Shown here: positions 8,611-17,988 of the stretch, one piece after another
Numbering within the stretch: the stretch's first letter is position 1
Layout: each line of letters opens with the position of its first letter
NCBI RefSeq assembly: GCF_042656585.1
Contig: NZ_JBHSPG010000023.1
Strand: one strand, 5' to 3'
DNA from: Thalassorhabdus alkalitolerans
Lineage (GTDB): Bacteria; Bacillota; Bacilli; Bacillales; Marinococcaceae
DNA: 64,000 nt
Position numbers and translations under genes: made by a program
Notes under the pieces: generated by a model
The model's database searches: none
What the model was told of the DNA's origin: nothing
Seen by the model: only the letters and a program-made list of their open reading frames with translations

Positions 8611-9936
8611 ATGAGTTCAAATTGGGAAAAGTTAGAAGGAAACCAGGGGATACTAACCGTTGATGTAGATGCGGCAAAAGTCGATGAAGCCCTGGACCAA
8701 GCGTTTAAAAAAGTACGTAAGCAAGTTAACGTACCTGGATTCCGTAAAGGAAAGGTTCCACGCGGGATCTTCGAACAAAGATTCGGTGTTGAATCTTTGT
8801 ATCAGGATGCGTTGGATATTCTTCTTCCGCAAGCCTATTCAGAGGCTGTCGAAGAAACAGGAATTGAGCCTGTGGATCGCCCTGAAATTGATATCGATGA
8901 AATGGAAAAAGGAAAAAACCTTACATTCAAAGCAACGGTTACGGTAAAACCGGAAGTTGAATTGGGTGAATACAAAGGTCTTGAAGTCGAAGAATTTGAT
9001 ATTTCTGTGGCTGACGAAGATCTTGAAAATGAACTGAAACAGCTTCAGGAAAAGCATGCTGAACTTGTTGTTGTGGAAGATGGCGAGATTCAAGAAGGCG
9101 ACACAGCTGTCTTTGATTTTGAAGGCTTTGTGGATGGTGAAGCGTTCGAAGGCGGACAAGCTGAAAACTATTCCCTGGAAATTGGTTCTGGTCAATTCAT
9201 TCCTGGTTTTGAGGAGCAGCTTGTCGGACTTAAAGCAGGCGAAGAAAAAGATGTTGAGGTAAACTTCCCTGAAGAGTACCATTCTGAAGATCTTGCAGGC
9301 AAAGCAGCTACCTTTAAAGTGAAAATTCATGACATCAAGCGTAAAGAGCTGCCAGAACTTGATGATGAGTTTGCCAAAGACGTAAATGAAGAAGTTGAAA
9401 GTCTTGAAGAATTAAAACAAGATATTGAAAAACGTCTGAAGCATGATAAAGAGCATGCCAAAGAGCATCACGAACGTGATACGGTTGTAGAAAAAGCAGC
9501 AGAAAATGCGACAATTGATATTCCGGATGCAATGATCGACACGGAAACAGACCGTATGATGCAGGAGTTCAGCCAGCGTCTCCAGGCACAGGGAATGTCA
9601 ATGGATATGTACTATCAGTTCTCTGGAACAGACGAAGAAGGCATGAAAGAGCAATTTAAGGAAGAAGCAGAAAAGCGTGTGAAAATGAACCTTACTCTTG
9701 AAGCAATCGCTGAAGCAGAGAACATTGAAGTATCTGATGAAGATGTGGATAAAGAGCTTGAAAAAATGGCTGAAACGTACCAGCGCTCAAAAGATGAGAT
9801 TAAAAATCTTCTTGCTATGCAAGGCGGAGATGACGCGTTAAAAGGTGATCTTAAAGTGCAAAAAGCCATTGACCTCCTTGTAGAAAACAGCAAGGTTGTA
9901 GAAAAGAAAGAAGAAGCTGAGAGTGAAGAGGCGTAA
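8611..9936 (+). CDS. tig: Trigger factor (ribosome-associated chaperone and prolyl isomerase)
   Basis: Binds the ribosome exit tunnel through L23 and shields nascent chains; it also has peptidyl-prolyl isomerase activity. It has 441 residues, close to the usual 430. The ribosome-binding signature FRKGKVPR lies in the N-terminal domain near residue 45. The FKBP-like domain is at about 165-245 (GDTAVFDFEGFVDGEAFEGG, FIPGFEEQLVGLKAGEEK), followed by the C-terminal helical arms with an acidic tail. A TTGGAGGG site precedes the ATG. It sits upstream of clpX as in many bacteria. Confidence 0.97.
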   Translation: MSSNWEKLEGNQGILTVDVDAAKVDEALDQAFKKVRKQVNVPGFRKGKVPRGIFEQRFGVESLYQDALDILLPQAYSEAVEETGIEPVDRPEIDIDEMEKGKNLTFKATVTVKPEVELGEYKGLEVEEFDISVADEDLENELKQLQEKHAELVVVEDGEIQEGDTAVFDFEGFVDGEAFEGGQAENYSLEIGSGQFIPGFEEQLVGLKAGEEKDVEVNFPEEYHSEDLAGKAATFKVKIHDIKRKELPELDDEFAKDVNEEVESLEELKQDIEKRLKHDKEHAKEHHERDTVVEKAAENATIDIPDAMIDTETDRMMQEFSQRLQAQGMSMDMYYQFSGTDEEGMKEQFKEEAEKRVKMNLTLEAIAEAENIEVSDEDVDKELEKMAETYQRSKDEIKNLLAMQGGDDALKGDLKVQKAIDLLVENSKVVEKKEEAESEEA

Positions 9937-9953
9937 TTTAATAGATAAAAGCA

Positions 9954-9990
9954 TTAACAAGGCACGGACTAACGTGCCTTGTTTCTTCTT
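9954..9990 (+). terminator. Intrinsic terminator of tig
   Basis: Perfect 11-base arms AACAAGGCACG (9956-9966) and CGTGCCTTGTT (9973-9983), followed by TCTTCTT. Confidence 0.88.
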
Positions 9991-10494
9991 CTAAAAAAAC
10001 AGAGGCTGATAGTATAAATTCATAACATTTATACTTTTTGCACATAATATTTCTTTTTTTCCTGTATAAAAAGAGGAAATTGGCGGTTCTTATTGAATGT
10101 AAAGAAATATGAAGTTTATCTTACATGATAAAGGTATAATACATAGAAATGAGGCTAACACTTTCAATGGTTGGCTTAAAGCATGCAGGTTTACATATGA
10201 GTTCCCTTTTGGTTTAAAAAGGTTGAAAAGCAGGAAAAAGAGGAAAAAAGAACCCTTTAGGTATAATGTTTCTAATCAGCTTGTATGTGTGATACAATTC
10301 AGGAACATCATCTTCCAGCGTGCGGTCTTTCAGCCTACATGAAGTCTGTGAAGGGAAGATAACGAAATGAAGAATCTTTTTGACTTCGTAGCGTAAGGCT
10401 ATAAAGAGAATAGATTGTCCCGCTTAGATAGAGAAAGGACTCTTTCTTCTTCTTAAATACTTGCACAGACCAAAGAATTTTCAATGCTTTTTCC
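9991..10494. other. Long gene-free stretch between tig and clpX
   Basis: About 500 bases with no convincing coding region. The longest frame (10109-10342) has no ribosome-binding site and a composition unlike its neighbours. Isolated TATAAT boxes occur near 10135 and 10261, and TTGTAT/ATACAA arms form a small inverted repeat near 10280. A long clpX leader or an untranslated RNA is possible but not shown. Confidence 0.5.
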
Positions 10495-10525
10495 TTGTAC
10501 TAGAGATAGGATTCTCGTGTACAAT
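10495..10525 (+). promoter_or_regulatory. Candidate promoter of clpX
   Basis: TTGTAC (10495-10500) and TACAAT (10520-10525) with a 19-base spacer, 22 bases before the clpX start. The spacer is longer than ideal, hence modest confidence. Confidence 0.4.
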
Positions 10526-10547
10526 ATATAAGTAAGGGGTGACAAGA

Positions 10548-11819
10548 ATGTTTAAATTCAATGAAGAAAAAGGACAGCTGAAATGTTCTTTTTGCGGAAA
10601 AACACAAGATCAGGTTCGGAAGCTAGTAGCAGGTCCTGGTGTATATATATGCGATGAGTGTATCGAGCTTTGCACGGAAATTGTAGAAGAAGAATTAGGC
10701 ACTGAAGAGGAAGTGGAGTTTGAAGAAATTCCAAAACCATACGAAATAAACGAGATCCTGGATGATTACGTAATCGGGCAAGAAAGAGCTAAGAAATCTT
10801 TGTCTGTTGCGGTTTATAATCACTATAAGCGGGTAAATTCCGGGGCCAAAACATCGGAAGACGTTGAGCTTGCTAAGAGTAATATTTGTATGATTGGGCC
10901 TACCGGAAGCGGGAAAACCTTGCTAGCTCAAACGTTGGCAAGAATTTTAAATGTACCGTTTGCCATTGCTGACGCCACTTCTTTAACCGAAGCCGGTTAT
11001 GTAGGGGAGGATGTTGAAAACATTCTTCTTAAGCTAATCCAGGCAGCTGACTATGACGTGGAAAAAGCGGAAAAAGGCATTATCTACATTGACGAAATAG
11101 ACAAAGTAGCCAGAAAATCAGAAAATCCCTCTATTACTAGAGATGTTTCCGGTGAGGGTGTACAGCAGGCACTATTAAAGATTCTTGAAGGCACAACAGC
11201 AAGTGTTCCGCCTCAAGGGGGAAGAAAGCACCCTCATCAGGAATTTATTCAAATTGACACGAGTAATGTTCTCTTTATTTGTGGTGGAGCCTTTGACGGA
11301 ATAGATCAGATCATTAAACAACGTCTTGGCAAGCAAGTGATTGGATTTGGATCAGAGTCTGAAAAAGCAGACCTTGAAAAAGACGAGTATTTGAGCAGAA
11401 TACTTCCGGAAGACTTGCTTCGTTACGGTTTAATCCCAGAGTTCATCGGAAGGCTTCCAGTTATTTCAAGTCTTGAACAGCTTGATGAGGAAGCACTCGT
11501 TGAAATTCTTACCAAGCCAAAAAATGCGTTAGTTAAACAATATCAAAAGCTCCTTGAGCTTGATGAAGTAGAACTTGAATTCTCAGAGGAAGCTCTTAGA
11601 GAAATTGCACGTAAAGCAATTGAAAGGAAAACTGGAGCGCGTGGTCTACGATCTATTATTGAAGGCATCATGCTTGATGTCATGTATGATCTTCCTTCAA
11701 AAGAGGAAATTGCTACATGCACGATCACAGCGGAATGTGTCACGGGCGAAGGAACTCCAATCCTGAAAACAAAAGAAGGCGAAGAAGTAACGTTAAAGTC
11801 ACCAAAGGAAAGTGCGTAA
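10548..11819 (+). CDS. clpX: ATP-dependent unfoldase ClpX
   Basis: AAA+ hexamer that unfolds tagged substrates for the ClpP peptidase. The ATG at 10548 (423 residues) follows the AGGGGTG site with a 6-base spacing and gives the canonical MFKFNEEKGQLKCSFCGK start. The N-terminal zinc domain has CSFC and CDEC (residues about 13-40). The Walker A motif is GPTGSGKTLLAQ, Walker B is IIYIDEIDK, the pore loop is GYVGEDVE, and the ClpP-docking IGF loop is present in KQVIGFGSE. Confidence 0.98.
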   Translation: MFKFNEEKGQLKCSFCGKTQDQVRKLVAGPGVYICDECIELCTEIVEEELGTEEEVEFEEIPKPYEINEILDDYVIGQERAKKSLSVAVYNHYKRVNSGAKTSEDVELAKSNICMIGPTGSGKTLLAQTLARILNVPFAIADATSLTEAGYVGEDVENILLKLIQAADYDVEKAEKGIIYIDEIDKVARKSENPSITRDVSGEGVQQALLKILEGTTASVPPQGGRKHPHQEFIQIDTSNVLFICGGAFDGIDQIIKQRLGKQVIGFGSESEKADLEKDEYLSRILPEDLLRYGLIPEFIGRLPVISSLEQLDEEALVEILTKPKNALVKQYQKLLELDEVELEFSEEALREIARKAIERKTGARGLRSIIEGIMLDVMYDLPSKEEIATCTITAECVTGEGTPILKTKEGEEVTLKSPKESA

Positions 11820-11829
11820 TCACATAGGA

Positions 11830-11860
11830 ATACCCCGGGCTTCCGGGGTGTTTTGTTTTT
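11830..11860 (+). terminator. Intrinsic terminator of clpX
   Basis: Arms ACCCCGG (11832-11838) and CCGGGGT (11843-11849) with a four-base loop, followed by a long T-rich run. Confidence 0.9.
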
Positions 11861-11997
11861 TTATTATCAATGTCCTTTTCTTAATACATACAGCAGATCC
11901 ATTCCTTTTTATCATCTCTGGTATCCCTTTGAATGAATTGCAGGACCTCAAGCAATACTAACAGGGACTGAGACTAGATCATGAAGGAGGATCTGCC

Positions 11998-13674
11998 ATG
12001 AATTTTACGGCTGTGGCTTTGTTGATCCAACTCGTTTTTGGAATCATCATCGGCCTGTATTTTTGGAACCTGCTAAAAAATCAAAGAACACAACGAGTCT
12101 CTATTGACAGAGAGTCTCGGAAAGAAATGGATCAACTACGTAAGCTAAGATCGGTAAAGCTAAGCGAACCTTTATCTGAAAAAGTCAGGCCAGGAAACTT
12201 TGATGAAATTATCGGACAGGAAGAAGGGGTTAGAGCTTTAAAAGCAGCCCTGTGCGGCCCTAACCCTCAGCATGTTATTGTGTATGGACCGCCAGGCGTG
12301 GGGAAAACAGCTGCAGCCAGAGTGGTGCTTGAAGAAGCAAAAAAAAATACGCACTCTCCTTTTTCAAAAGAAGCAGTGTTTGTAGAGGTGGACGGTACTA
12401 CTGCACGCTTTGATGAAAGAGGTATTGCTGACCCGTTAATTGGTTCAGTACATGATCCTATTTACCAAGGAGCGGGAGCGATGGGACAGGCGGGAATTCC
12501 TCAGCCCAAGCAGGGAGCCGTGACGAAAGCCCATGGAGGAATGCTTTTTATTGATGAAATTGGCGAATTGCATTCCATCCAATTGAATAAACTGTTAAAA
12601 GTACTGGAAGATAGAAAGGTTTTTCTTGAAAGTGCTTATTATAATGAAGAAAATCAACAAATCCCCCGCCACATACATGATATTTTTCAAAATGGCCTTC
12701 CGGCTGACTTTCGCCTTGTGGGGGCAACGACGAGAAACCCGGAAGAAATCCCGCCGGCCATTCGCTCACGCTGTTTAGAAATCTTTTTTCGAGCTCTTCA
12801 GCCAGATGAAATGCAGGTCATTGCCAAAAAGGCTTCAGAGAAAATGGGAATTGACATTGAAGAGAAAGCCCTAGAACTTGTTGCTAAATATGCACAAAAC
12901 GGCCGGGAAGCAGTCAATACAATCCAAATTGCCTCTGGCCTTGCTTCCGGAGATAACCGAAAGATTATAACAGCAAGTGACATAGAATGGGTTGTCCATT
13001 CCAGCAGACTAACCCCGAGACCTGAACGGAAAATTCATGAGCACCCTGCTGTGGGGTATGTAAATGGACTTGCGGTGTATGGTTCGGGTATGGGAATGCT
13101 GCTAGAGATTGAAGCAACGGCCAGAAAAGTAGAAGGTAAAGGAGATATTACTGTTACAGGGATTGCGGAGGAAGAGAATTCCGGGACACAAATCCGTTCC
13201 ATCCGCAGAAAAAGCATGGCCAAAAGTTCTGTTGAAAATGTATTAACCGTATTGCGGTCGCTTCATGTTCCTGTGCAGGATTACGATATTCATATTAATT
13301 TTCCAGGAGGGACACCCGTTGATGGTCCGTCAGCAGGTGTGGCAATGGCAATTGCCATTTATTCTGCGATAAAAGGGTTAAAAGTGAAAAATACAATTGC
13401 AATGACTGGTGAAATCGGGATTATGGGATCCGTGAAGCCTGTTGGCGGCGTTGTGCCTAAGGTAGAAGCTGCCCTTAAAGCTGGTGCTGATACTGTGATT
13501 ATTCCGAAAGAGAATGATCAAACTGTCCTGCACCGCCATGATAACCTCAATGTGATACCTGTCGCTAGCCTTAACGAAGTCATGAAGCTTGCACTAGTAG
13601 AAGAAGTGAGAGAGAAAAATGAAGAGGAAGCCGTAGTGCCGGCAACGGGATCTTTTTCTCCCATCGGCATATAG
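11998..13674 (+). CDS. lonB: Lon-like ATP-dependent protease LonB
   Basis: Membrane-anchored Lon-type protease; in B. subtilis LonB is under sigma-F and acts in the forespore. It has 558 residues. An N-terminal membrane helix (about 5-24) replaces the large substrate-binding domain of LonA. The AAA+ domain has Walker A GPPGVGKTAA (about 97-106) and MLFIDEIGELH. The C-terminal protease domain has the catalytic serine in VDGPSAGVAMAIA and the lysine region in GSVKPVGGVVPKVEAA. The AAGGAGGAT ribosome-binding site is strong. Confidence 0.95.
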   Translation: MNFTAVALLIQLVFGIIIGLYFWNLLKNQRTQRVSIDRESRKEMDQLRKLRSVKLSEPLSEKVRPGNFDEIIGQEEGVRALKAALCGPNPQHVIVYGPPGVGKTAAARVVLEEAKKNTHSPFSKEAVFVEVDGTTARFDERGIADPLIGSVHDPIYQGAGAMGQAGIPQPKQGAVTKAHGGMLFIDEIGELHSIQLNKLLKVLEDRKVFLESAYYNEENQQIPRHIHDIFQNGLPADFRLVGATTRNPEEIPPAIRSRCLEIFFRALQPDEMQVIAKKASEKMGIDIEEKALELVAKYAQNGREAVNTIQIASGLASGDNRKIITASDIEWVVHSSRLTPRPERKIHEHPAVGYVNGLAVYGSGMGMLLEIEATARKVEGKGDITVTGIAEEENSGTQIRSIRRKSMAKSSVENVLTVLRSLHVPVQDYDIHINFPGGTPVDGPSAGVAMAIAIYSAIKGLKVKNTIAMTGEIGIMGSVKPVGGVVPKVEAALKAGADTVIIPKENDQTVLHRHDNLNVIPVASLNEVMKLALVEEVREKNEEEAVVPATGSFSPIGI

Positions 13675-13759
13675 GACAGCTTTAAGGACAGGGCTCTAGA
13701 TAGACAAAGGCAGATTCAGTAAGATAAAATTAATAAAGACCTTGTAAGCGGTAAATTAA

Positions 13760-13803
13760 AAATGCCCGCAATGCTGTTCTTTTTCATGGTAAGCGGGCTT
13801 TTT
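13760..13803 (+). terminator. Probable terminator behind lonB
   Basis: GCCCGC (13764-13769) pairs with GCGGGC (13793-13798) across a 23-base loop, flanked by A-rich and T-rich runs (TTTTTAT). It lies about 85 bases after the lonB stop. Confidence 0.6.
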
Positions 13804-14029
13804 ATACATAGGTACATGCCTATATTTCAGAAACTTTTAGCTGCCGGTTTTCAATATAATCAGGCATAACAATAAGAAAATAGAGAAATACGAGGCGAAG
13901 AAGAAAGCTTTTTCTCCTGTTGAAGAGCTTTTATCTCTTATAGCAGAACCTATTCTTTTTTTAACCCCAGACTAAATAAAGAGGGTATTTTCTGCTTACA
14001 AATTGTTAGGATATTTGGGGGTGCAGAAA
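13804..14029 (+). other. Leader region of lonA, no gene seen
   Basis: A TATAAT-like box lies near 13853 without a good -35. No coding region is visible. The lonA promoter probably lies here. Confidence 0.35.
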
Positions 14030-16375
14030 TTGAGTGAACAAAATAAAAGAATCATACCACTGCTTCCGCTTCGCGGCCTGCTTGTTTTTCCGACCATGGT
14101 CATGCATTTAGATGTAGGACGAGATAAGTCCGTTCAAGCGTTGGAGCAGGCAATGGTGGACGACAACGAAATCTTATTAACGACACAAACCGATCTTTCC
14201 ATCGATGAACCGGATATAAAAGATATATACCATGTAGGGACTCTTGCGAAAGTCAAACAAATGCTAAAGCTTCCTAATGGAACAATCAGAGTGCTGGTGG
14301 AAGGTTTGCAGAGAGCGCAAATCGAGAGATTCCTTGATAATGAAGAATACTTTGAAGTTGAAATGAAAGTCCTCAATGTAACAGAAGAGGAGGATACAGA
14401 AGAGAAAGCTTTAATGCGGACGGTTCTTCAACAATTTGAGCAATACGTAAAGATGTCAAAGAAAGTCTCCAGTGAAACATTGGCTTCCGTACAGGATATC
14501 GGTGAGCCGGGACGGATGGCGGATATAGTGGCCTCCCATCTGCCTTTAAAGGTCTCGGAAAAGCAAGAGCTCCTTGAGACTGTGCCTGTATCTGATCGTC
14601 TGATGAAAATCATTGATATTTTAAACAGTGAAAAAGAAGTGCTGGGACTTGAAAAGAAAATCGGGCAAAGAGTTAAAAAGTCCATGGAAAAGACTCAAAA
14701 GGAATACTATTTAAGAGAACAAATGAAAGCCATCCAAAAAGAATTGGGTGATAAAGAAGGAAAAGGCGGGGAAGTAGAAGAGTTAAGGGAAAAGATCGAG
14801 GCTGCCGACATGCCTGAAAATGTAGAGGAAAAGGCACTGAGAGAGTTAGACAGATATGAGAAGATGCCTGGAACGTCAGCAGAAAGCTCTGTCATTCGTA
14901 ACTACATCGACTGGCTACTTAATCTTCCATGGAAAAGTGAAACAACTGACAGACTTGATGTTAATCACGCCCAAAACATTCTTGATACTGACCACTATGG
15001 ACTTGATAAAGTAAAAGAAAGAGTCCTTGAGTATCTGGCGGTCCAGCAACTGACAAAAGAACTGAAAGGTCCGATTCTTTGTCTTGCAGGTCCTCCAGGG
15101 GTTGGTAAGACCTCTCTTGCCAGGTCTATTGCACGTTCTTTAGAAAGAGAATTTGTCCGGATTTCACTTGGCGGGGTAAGGGATGAGGCAGAAATTCGCG
15201 GTCATCGTCGCACGTACGTGGGGGCTATGCCTGGGCGTATTATACAAGGAATGAAAAAAGCCGGAACGGTTAACCCTGTTTTTTTACTCGATGAGATTGA
15301 TAAAATGGCCAATGATTTTCGGGGAGACCCTGCTTCTGCCATGCTTGAAGTGTTAGACCCGGAGCAAAATAATTCTTTTGCTGATCACTTTATTGAAGAG
15401 CCTTTTGACTTATCTAAAGTGATGTTTATTACCACCGCAAACAATGTGGGAACAATCCCTGAACCTCTGCTTGACCGGATGGAAATCATCACGATTGCGG
15501 GGTATACAGAGGTTGAAAAGCAAATGATTGCAAAAGAATACCTTCTGCCTAAACAAGTAAAGGAACATGGTTTGACCAAGGGCACGATTCAGGTTAAGGA
15601 TGAAGCGTTATTAAAGGTTATTCGTTATTATACTCGTGAGGCTGGTGTCCGAAGCCTGGAAAGACAGCTTGCTACAGTATGCAGGAAAGCAGCTAAGATC
15701 ATCGTGTCGGGAGAAAAGAAGAAAGTGGTTGTCACTGAGAATACAGTAGAAGAGATGCTTGGGAAGCCCCAATACCGATATGGAAAAGCGGAAGAGGAAG
15801 ACCAGGTGGGTGCTGCCACAGGGCTGGCGTATACCTCTGCAGGAGGAAATACGTTATCGATTGAAGTGTCCCTTGCCAAAGGAAAAGGTGAATTGACGTT
15901 AACAGGGAAACTTGGGGATGTGATGAAGGAATCTGCCCAGGCTGCTTTCAGCTACATTCGCTCCAAATCCGATGAACTTCAGATTGACCCAGGTTTCCAT
16001 GAAAATCTTGATATTCACATCCATGTTCCGGAAGGAGCAACTCCTAAAGATGGTCCGTCTGCAGGGATTACAATGGCTACCGCTTTAATTTCTGCCCTAA
16101 CCGGCAAAAAGGTAAGAAAAGAAGTGGGCATGACCGGGGAAATTACATTACGCGGCAGAGTGCTTCCTATCGGGGGGTTAAAAGAAAAGGCGATGAGTGC
16201 ACATCGGGCAGGCCTGAAGACAATTCTTTTACCAAAGGATAATGAAAAAGATTTGGAAGACATTCCAAAGAGTGTACGAGACGGTTTGGAATTTATATCG
16301 GTTTCACATCTAGACGAGGTATTAAAGTATGCGTTAGTGGGAGAGGGAAATGAGAGTAAAAGTAACAAAAGCTGA
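14030..16375 (+). CDS. lonA: ATP-dependent protease LonA
   Basis: Cytoplasmic Lon protease degrading damaged and regulatory proteins. The start is TTG at 14030 (781 residues), with GGGGGTG at 14017-14023 six bases upstream, giving the expected SEQNKRIIPLLPLRGLLVFP N-terminus. Domains in order: substrate-binding LAN domain (about 8-200), coiled linker, AAA+ with GPPGVGKTSLARS and FLLDEIDKM, and the protease domain with the serine in PKDGPSAGITMATAL and the lysine in GGLKEKAMSAHRAG. The 3' end overlaps ysxC by 26 bases. Confidence 0.96.
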   Translation: MSEQNKRIIPLLPLRGLLVFPTMVMHLDVGRDKSVQALEQAMVDDNEILLTTQTDLSIDEPDIKDIYHVGTLAKVKQMLKLPNGTIRVLVEGLQRAQIERFLDNEEYFEVEMKVLNVTEEEDTEEKALMRTVLQQFEQYVKMSKKVSSETLASVQDIGEPGRMADIVASHLPLKVSEKQELLETVPVSDRLMKIIDILNSEKEVLGLEKKIGQRVKKSMEKTQKEYYLREQMKAIQKELGDKEGKGGEVEELREKIEAADMPENVEEKALRELDRYEKMPGTSAESSVIRNYIDWLLNLPWKSETTDRLDVNHAQNILDTDHYGLDKVKERVLEYLAVQQLTKELKGPILCLAGPPGVGKTSLARSIARSLEREFVRISLGGVRDEAEIRGHRRTYVGAMPGRIIQGMKKAGTVNPVFLLDEIDKMANDFRGDPASAMLEVLDPEQNNSFADHFIEEPFDLSKVMFITTANNVGTIPEPLLDRMEIITIAGYTEVEKQMIAKEYLLPKQVKEHGLTKGTIQVKDEALLKVIRYYTREAGVRSLERQLATVCRKAAKIIVSGEKKKVVVTENTVEEMLGKPQYRYGKAEEEDQVGAATGLAYTSAGGNTLSIEVSLAKGKGELTLTGKLGDVMKESAQAAFSYIRSKSDELQIDPGFHENLDIHIHVPEGATPKDGPSAGITMATALISALTGKKVRKEVGMTGEITLRGRVLPIGGLKEKAMSAHRAGLKTILLPKDNEKDLEDIPKSVRDGLEFISVSHLDEVLKYALVGEGNESKSNKS

Positions 16376-16943
16376 AATTATAACTAGTGCCGTCAAGCCT
16401 GAACAATACCCAAATACAGGGCTGCCGGAAATTGCTTTAGCAGGCCGATCAAATGTGGGTAAGTCATCTTTTATTAATAAAGTACTAAATAGAAAAAATC
16501 TTGCCAGGACATCTTCTACCCCAGGGAAAACAAGAACTCTTAATTTCTTTAATATAAATGACAGATTACTGTTCGTTGACGTTCCTGGTTATGGCTTTGC
16601 CAAAGTAGGGAAGGGTGAACGGGCTGCCTGGGGTAAGATGATTGAACTGTATATGCAGACCAGGGAAGAACTTAGAGGAGTAGTACTCCTTGTGGACATT
16701 CGTCATAAACCTACAGGCGATGATCAGCAAATGTATGACTATTTAAAGCATTTTGAAATACCGGTGCTTGTTGTGGCTACAAAGGCTGACAAAGTGCCAA
16801 AATCAAAAATCCAAAAACATGTTAAGCAAGTAAAAGAAACATTGGAAGTTGAACCAGAGGATAAAGTGATTTTGTTTTCTGCAGAAACTGCACAGGGAAA
16901 AGAAGAAGTATGGAAAGAGCTTTACAGGTTAATCGAAAAGTAA
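16350..16943 (+). CDS. ysxC: Ribosome-assembly GTPase YsxC/EngB
   Basis: TrmE-Era-EngA-YihA-type GTPase needed for late 50S subunit assembly. It has 197 residues, the usual length. G1 is GRSNVGKSSFIN (about 31-42), G2 lies around TSSTPGKTRTLNFF, G3 is DVPGYGFAKV, and G4 is VATKADK. The start lies inside the lonA 3' end, so translation is probably coupled, as in other bacilli. Confidence 0.96.
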   Translation: MRVKVTKAEIITSAVKPEQYPNTGLPEIALAGRSNVGKSSFINKVLNRKNLARTSSTPGKTRTLNFFNINDRLLFVDVPGYGFAKVGKGERAAWGKMIELYMQTREELRGVVLLVDIRHKPTGDDQQMYDYLKHFEIPVLVVATKADKVPKSKIQKHVKQVKETLEVEPEDKVILFSAETAQGKEEVWKELYRLIEK

Positions 16944-16978
16944 AAAGACAAGAAGCCAGATGGCTTCTTGTCTTTTGC
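16943..16978 (+). terminator. Terminator behind ysxC
   Basis: Perfect 16-base arms (16943-16958 and 16961-16976) around a two-base centre, with A-rich and T-rich ends. The symmetry would let it work in both directions, which suits the opposite-strand gene ending at 17109. Confidence 0.88.
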
Positions 16979-17108
16979 ATAGAGAAAGGGTTTGGAATAC
17001 CTACTCTGCATTCGTAAAAGCAGGACCCCTCCCCACTCTGTTCTCGGAAGAAAGAAAAGGCAGCAAGACGCTATATCTTTAACAGTAACTCCGCTTTTAA
17101 CGGGAATT

Positions 17109-17603
17109 TTATCTGCTTTTTGCTTTTTTATTATGGAAAAATATAAAGTACATGCCAAGTATCAGAAGGAGAAACGGCCAAAATGTTTGAAAGGCTCCTG
17201 CGAGCTCAGTACCTGCCAAACGAAAAAGCTCGTCAGCGAAAAAAGCGCCAGCACCAAGTAGAATAAAGACTGTACCAGCTGCCAGCCCTTCTTTTCTTGT
17301 TTTCATATATGTAAAAACAAAGGCCACACCAATTAATAGAGGGTACATTCCCCAATAGTCCGGCCACGCATCAATAAATGATAAAGCATGAAAATGAAGA
17401 GCAAGAAGAATGAGAACACTTCCTGGAAATATATTGTTGTCATTTGAAACCAGGCCTTGACATAAAAAAGCCAGCCCAATAATCAATAAAACGGTAGGCC
17501 ATTGCATAAGCTGATTTGAAAAAGGCAATTGAAACTCATCCAGAATAAACAATAGTGCAGTTCCTATTAAAAGGACTCCAGGAAAGGTTCCTTTTTTGCT
17601 CAT
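17109..17603 (-). CDS. Four-to-six-helix membrane protein, LiaF/LiaI-like
   Basis: 164-residue integral membrane protein of unknown function. The start at 17603 is chosen because, on the minus strand, AGGAGG sits nine bases before the ATG; frames extending further upstream have no such site. Hydrophobic segments alternate with short loops (FPGVLLIGTALLFILDEF, WPTVLLIIGLAFLCQG, FPGSVLILLALHF, GTVFILLGAGAFF, FWPFLLLILGMYFIFF), and the tail is basic. The repeated PGVLLI/WPxLLI pattern resembles the N-terminal membrane part of LiaF/LiaI-type proteins. It sits between ysxC and hemA on the opposite strand, where B. subtilis has no gene that I recall. Confidence 0.75.
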   Translation of the reverse strand: MSKKGTFPGVLLIGTALLFILDEFQLPFSNQLMQWPTVLLIIGLAFLCQGLVSNDNNIFPGSVLILLALHFHALSFIDAWPDYWGMYPLLIGVAFVFTYMKTRKEGLAAGTVFILLGAGAFFADELFRLAGTELAGAFQTFWPFLLLILGMYFIFFHNKKAKSR

Positions 17604-17814
17604 AAATGTCTCCTCCTGTCGTATTGTAATATTGAAGAGAGTAAGAAGAGTGTAGTAGTAGTAGATGAAAAATATAGCTCTTTGTATGTATGAATGAATA
17701 AAAACGTGCCTGCAGTACCTATGAAAATAAGGATGAAAAAGCAGAGCCGCACAGTTCATCTTCCTGTTTCTCATAGTAACATAAGCATTCAGCTTCTGTT
17801 CACAATTTATTTTT

Positions 17815-17842
17815 TTGTGTTCTGACTAGGACATGTTATAAT
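17815..17842 (+). promoter_or_regulatory. Promoter of the hem operon
   Basis: TTGTGT (17815-17820), 16-base spacer, TATAAT (17837-17842) preceded by an extended TGT. It lies 147 bases before the hemA ATG. The leader between holds a small hairpin, GTTCTG (17892-17897) with CAGAAC (17904-17909). Confidence 0.6.
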
Positions 17843-17988
17843 TGTCGAAGAGTAAAAGAGCTGCTTAATTTGTTGGTAAATTGAATGTGGAGTTCTGTTC
17901 AGGCAGAACCTATATAAAGGGTAAGTTATAATGATGTGGATCAAAGGTATTTCACATCGTGCTATATTTTGTGGGGGTGGAACAACCA

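Noticed and set aside
8839..9330. 163-codon minus-strand frame inside tig
   Set aside because: Phe/Lys-rich shadow frame opposite a clear coding gene.
10109..10342. 77-codon frame between tig and clpX
   Set aside because: No ribosome-binding site and a composition rich in Lys/Arg/Phe runs typical of AT-rich non-coding DNA.
16992..17261. 89-codon plus-strand frame opposite the LiaF-like gene
   Set aside because: No ribosome-binding site, and it overlaps the better supported minus-strand membrane protein and its terminator region.
17926..17940. TTATAAT half of a PerR-box-like sequence in the hemA leader
   Set aside because: hemA is PerR-controlled in B. subtilis, but the second half-site here matches in only three of seven positions.
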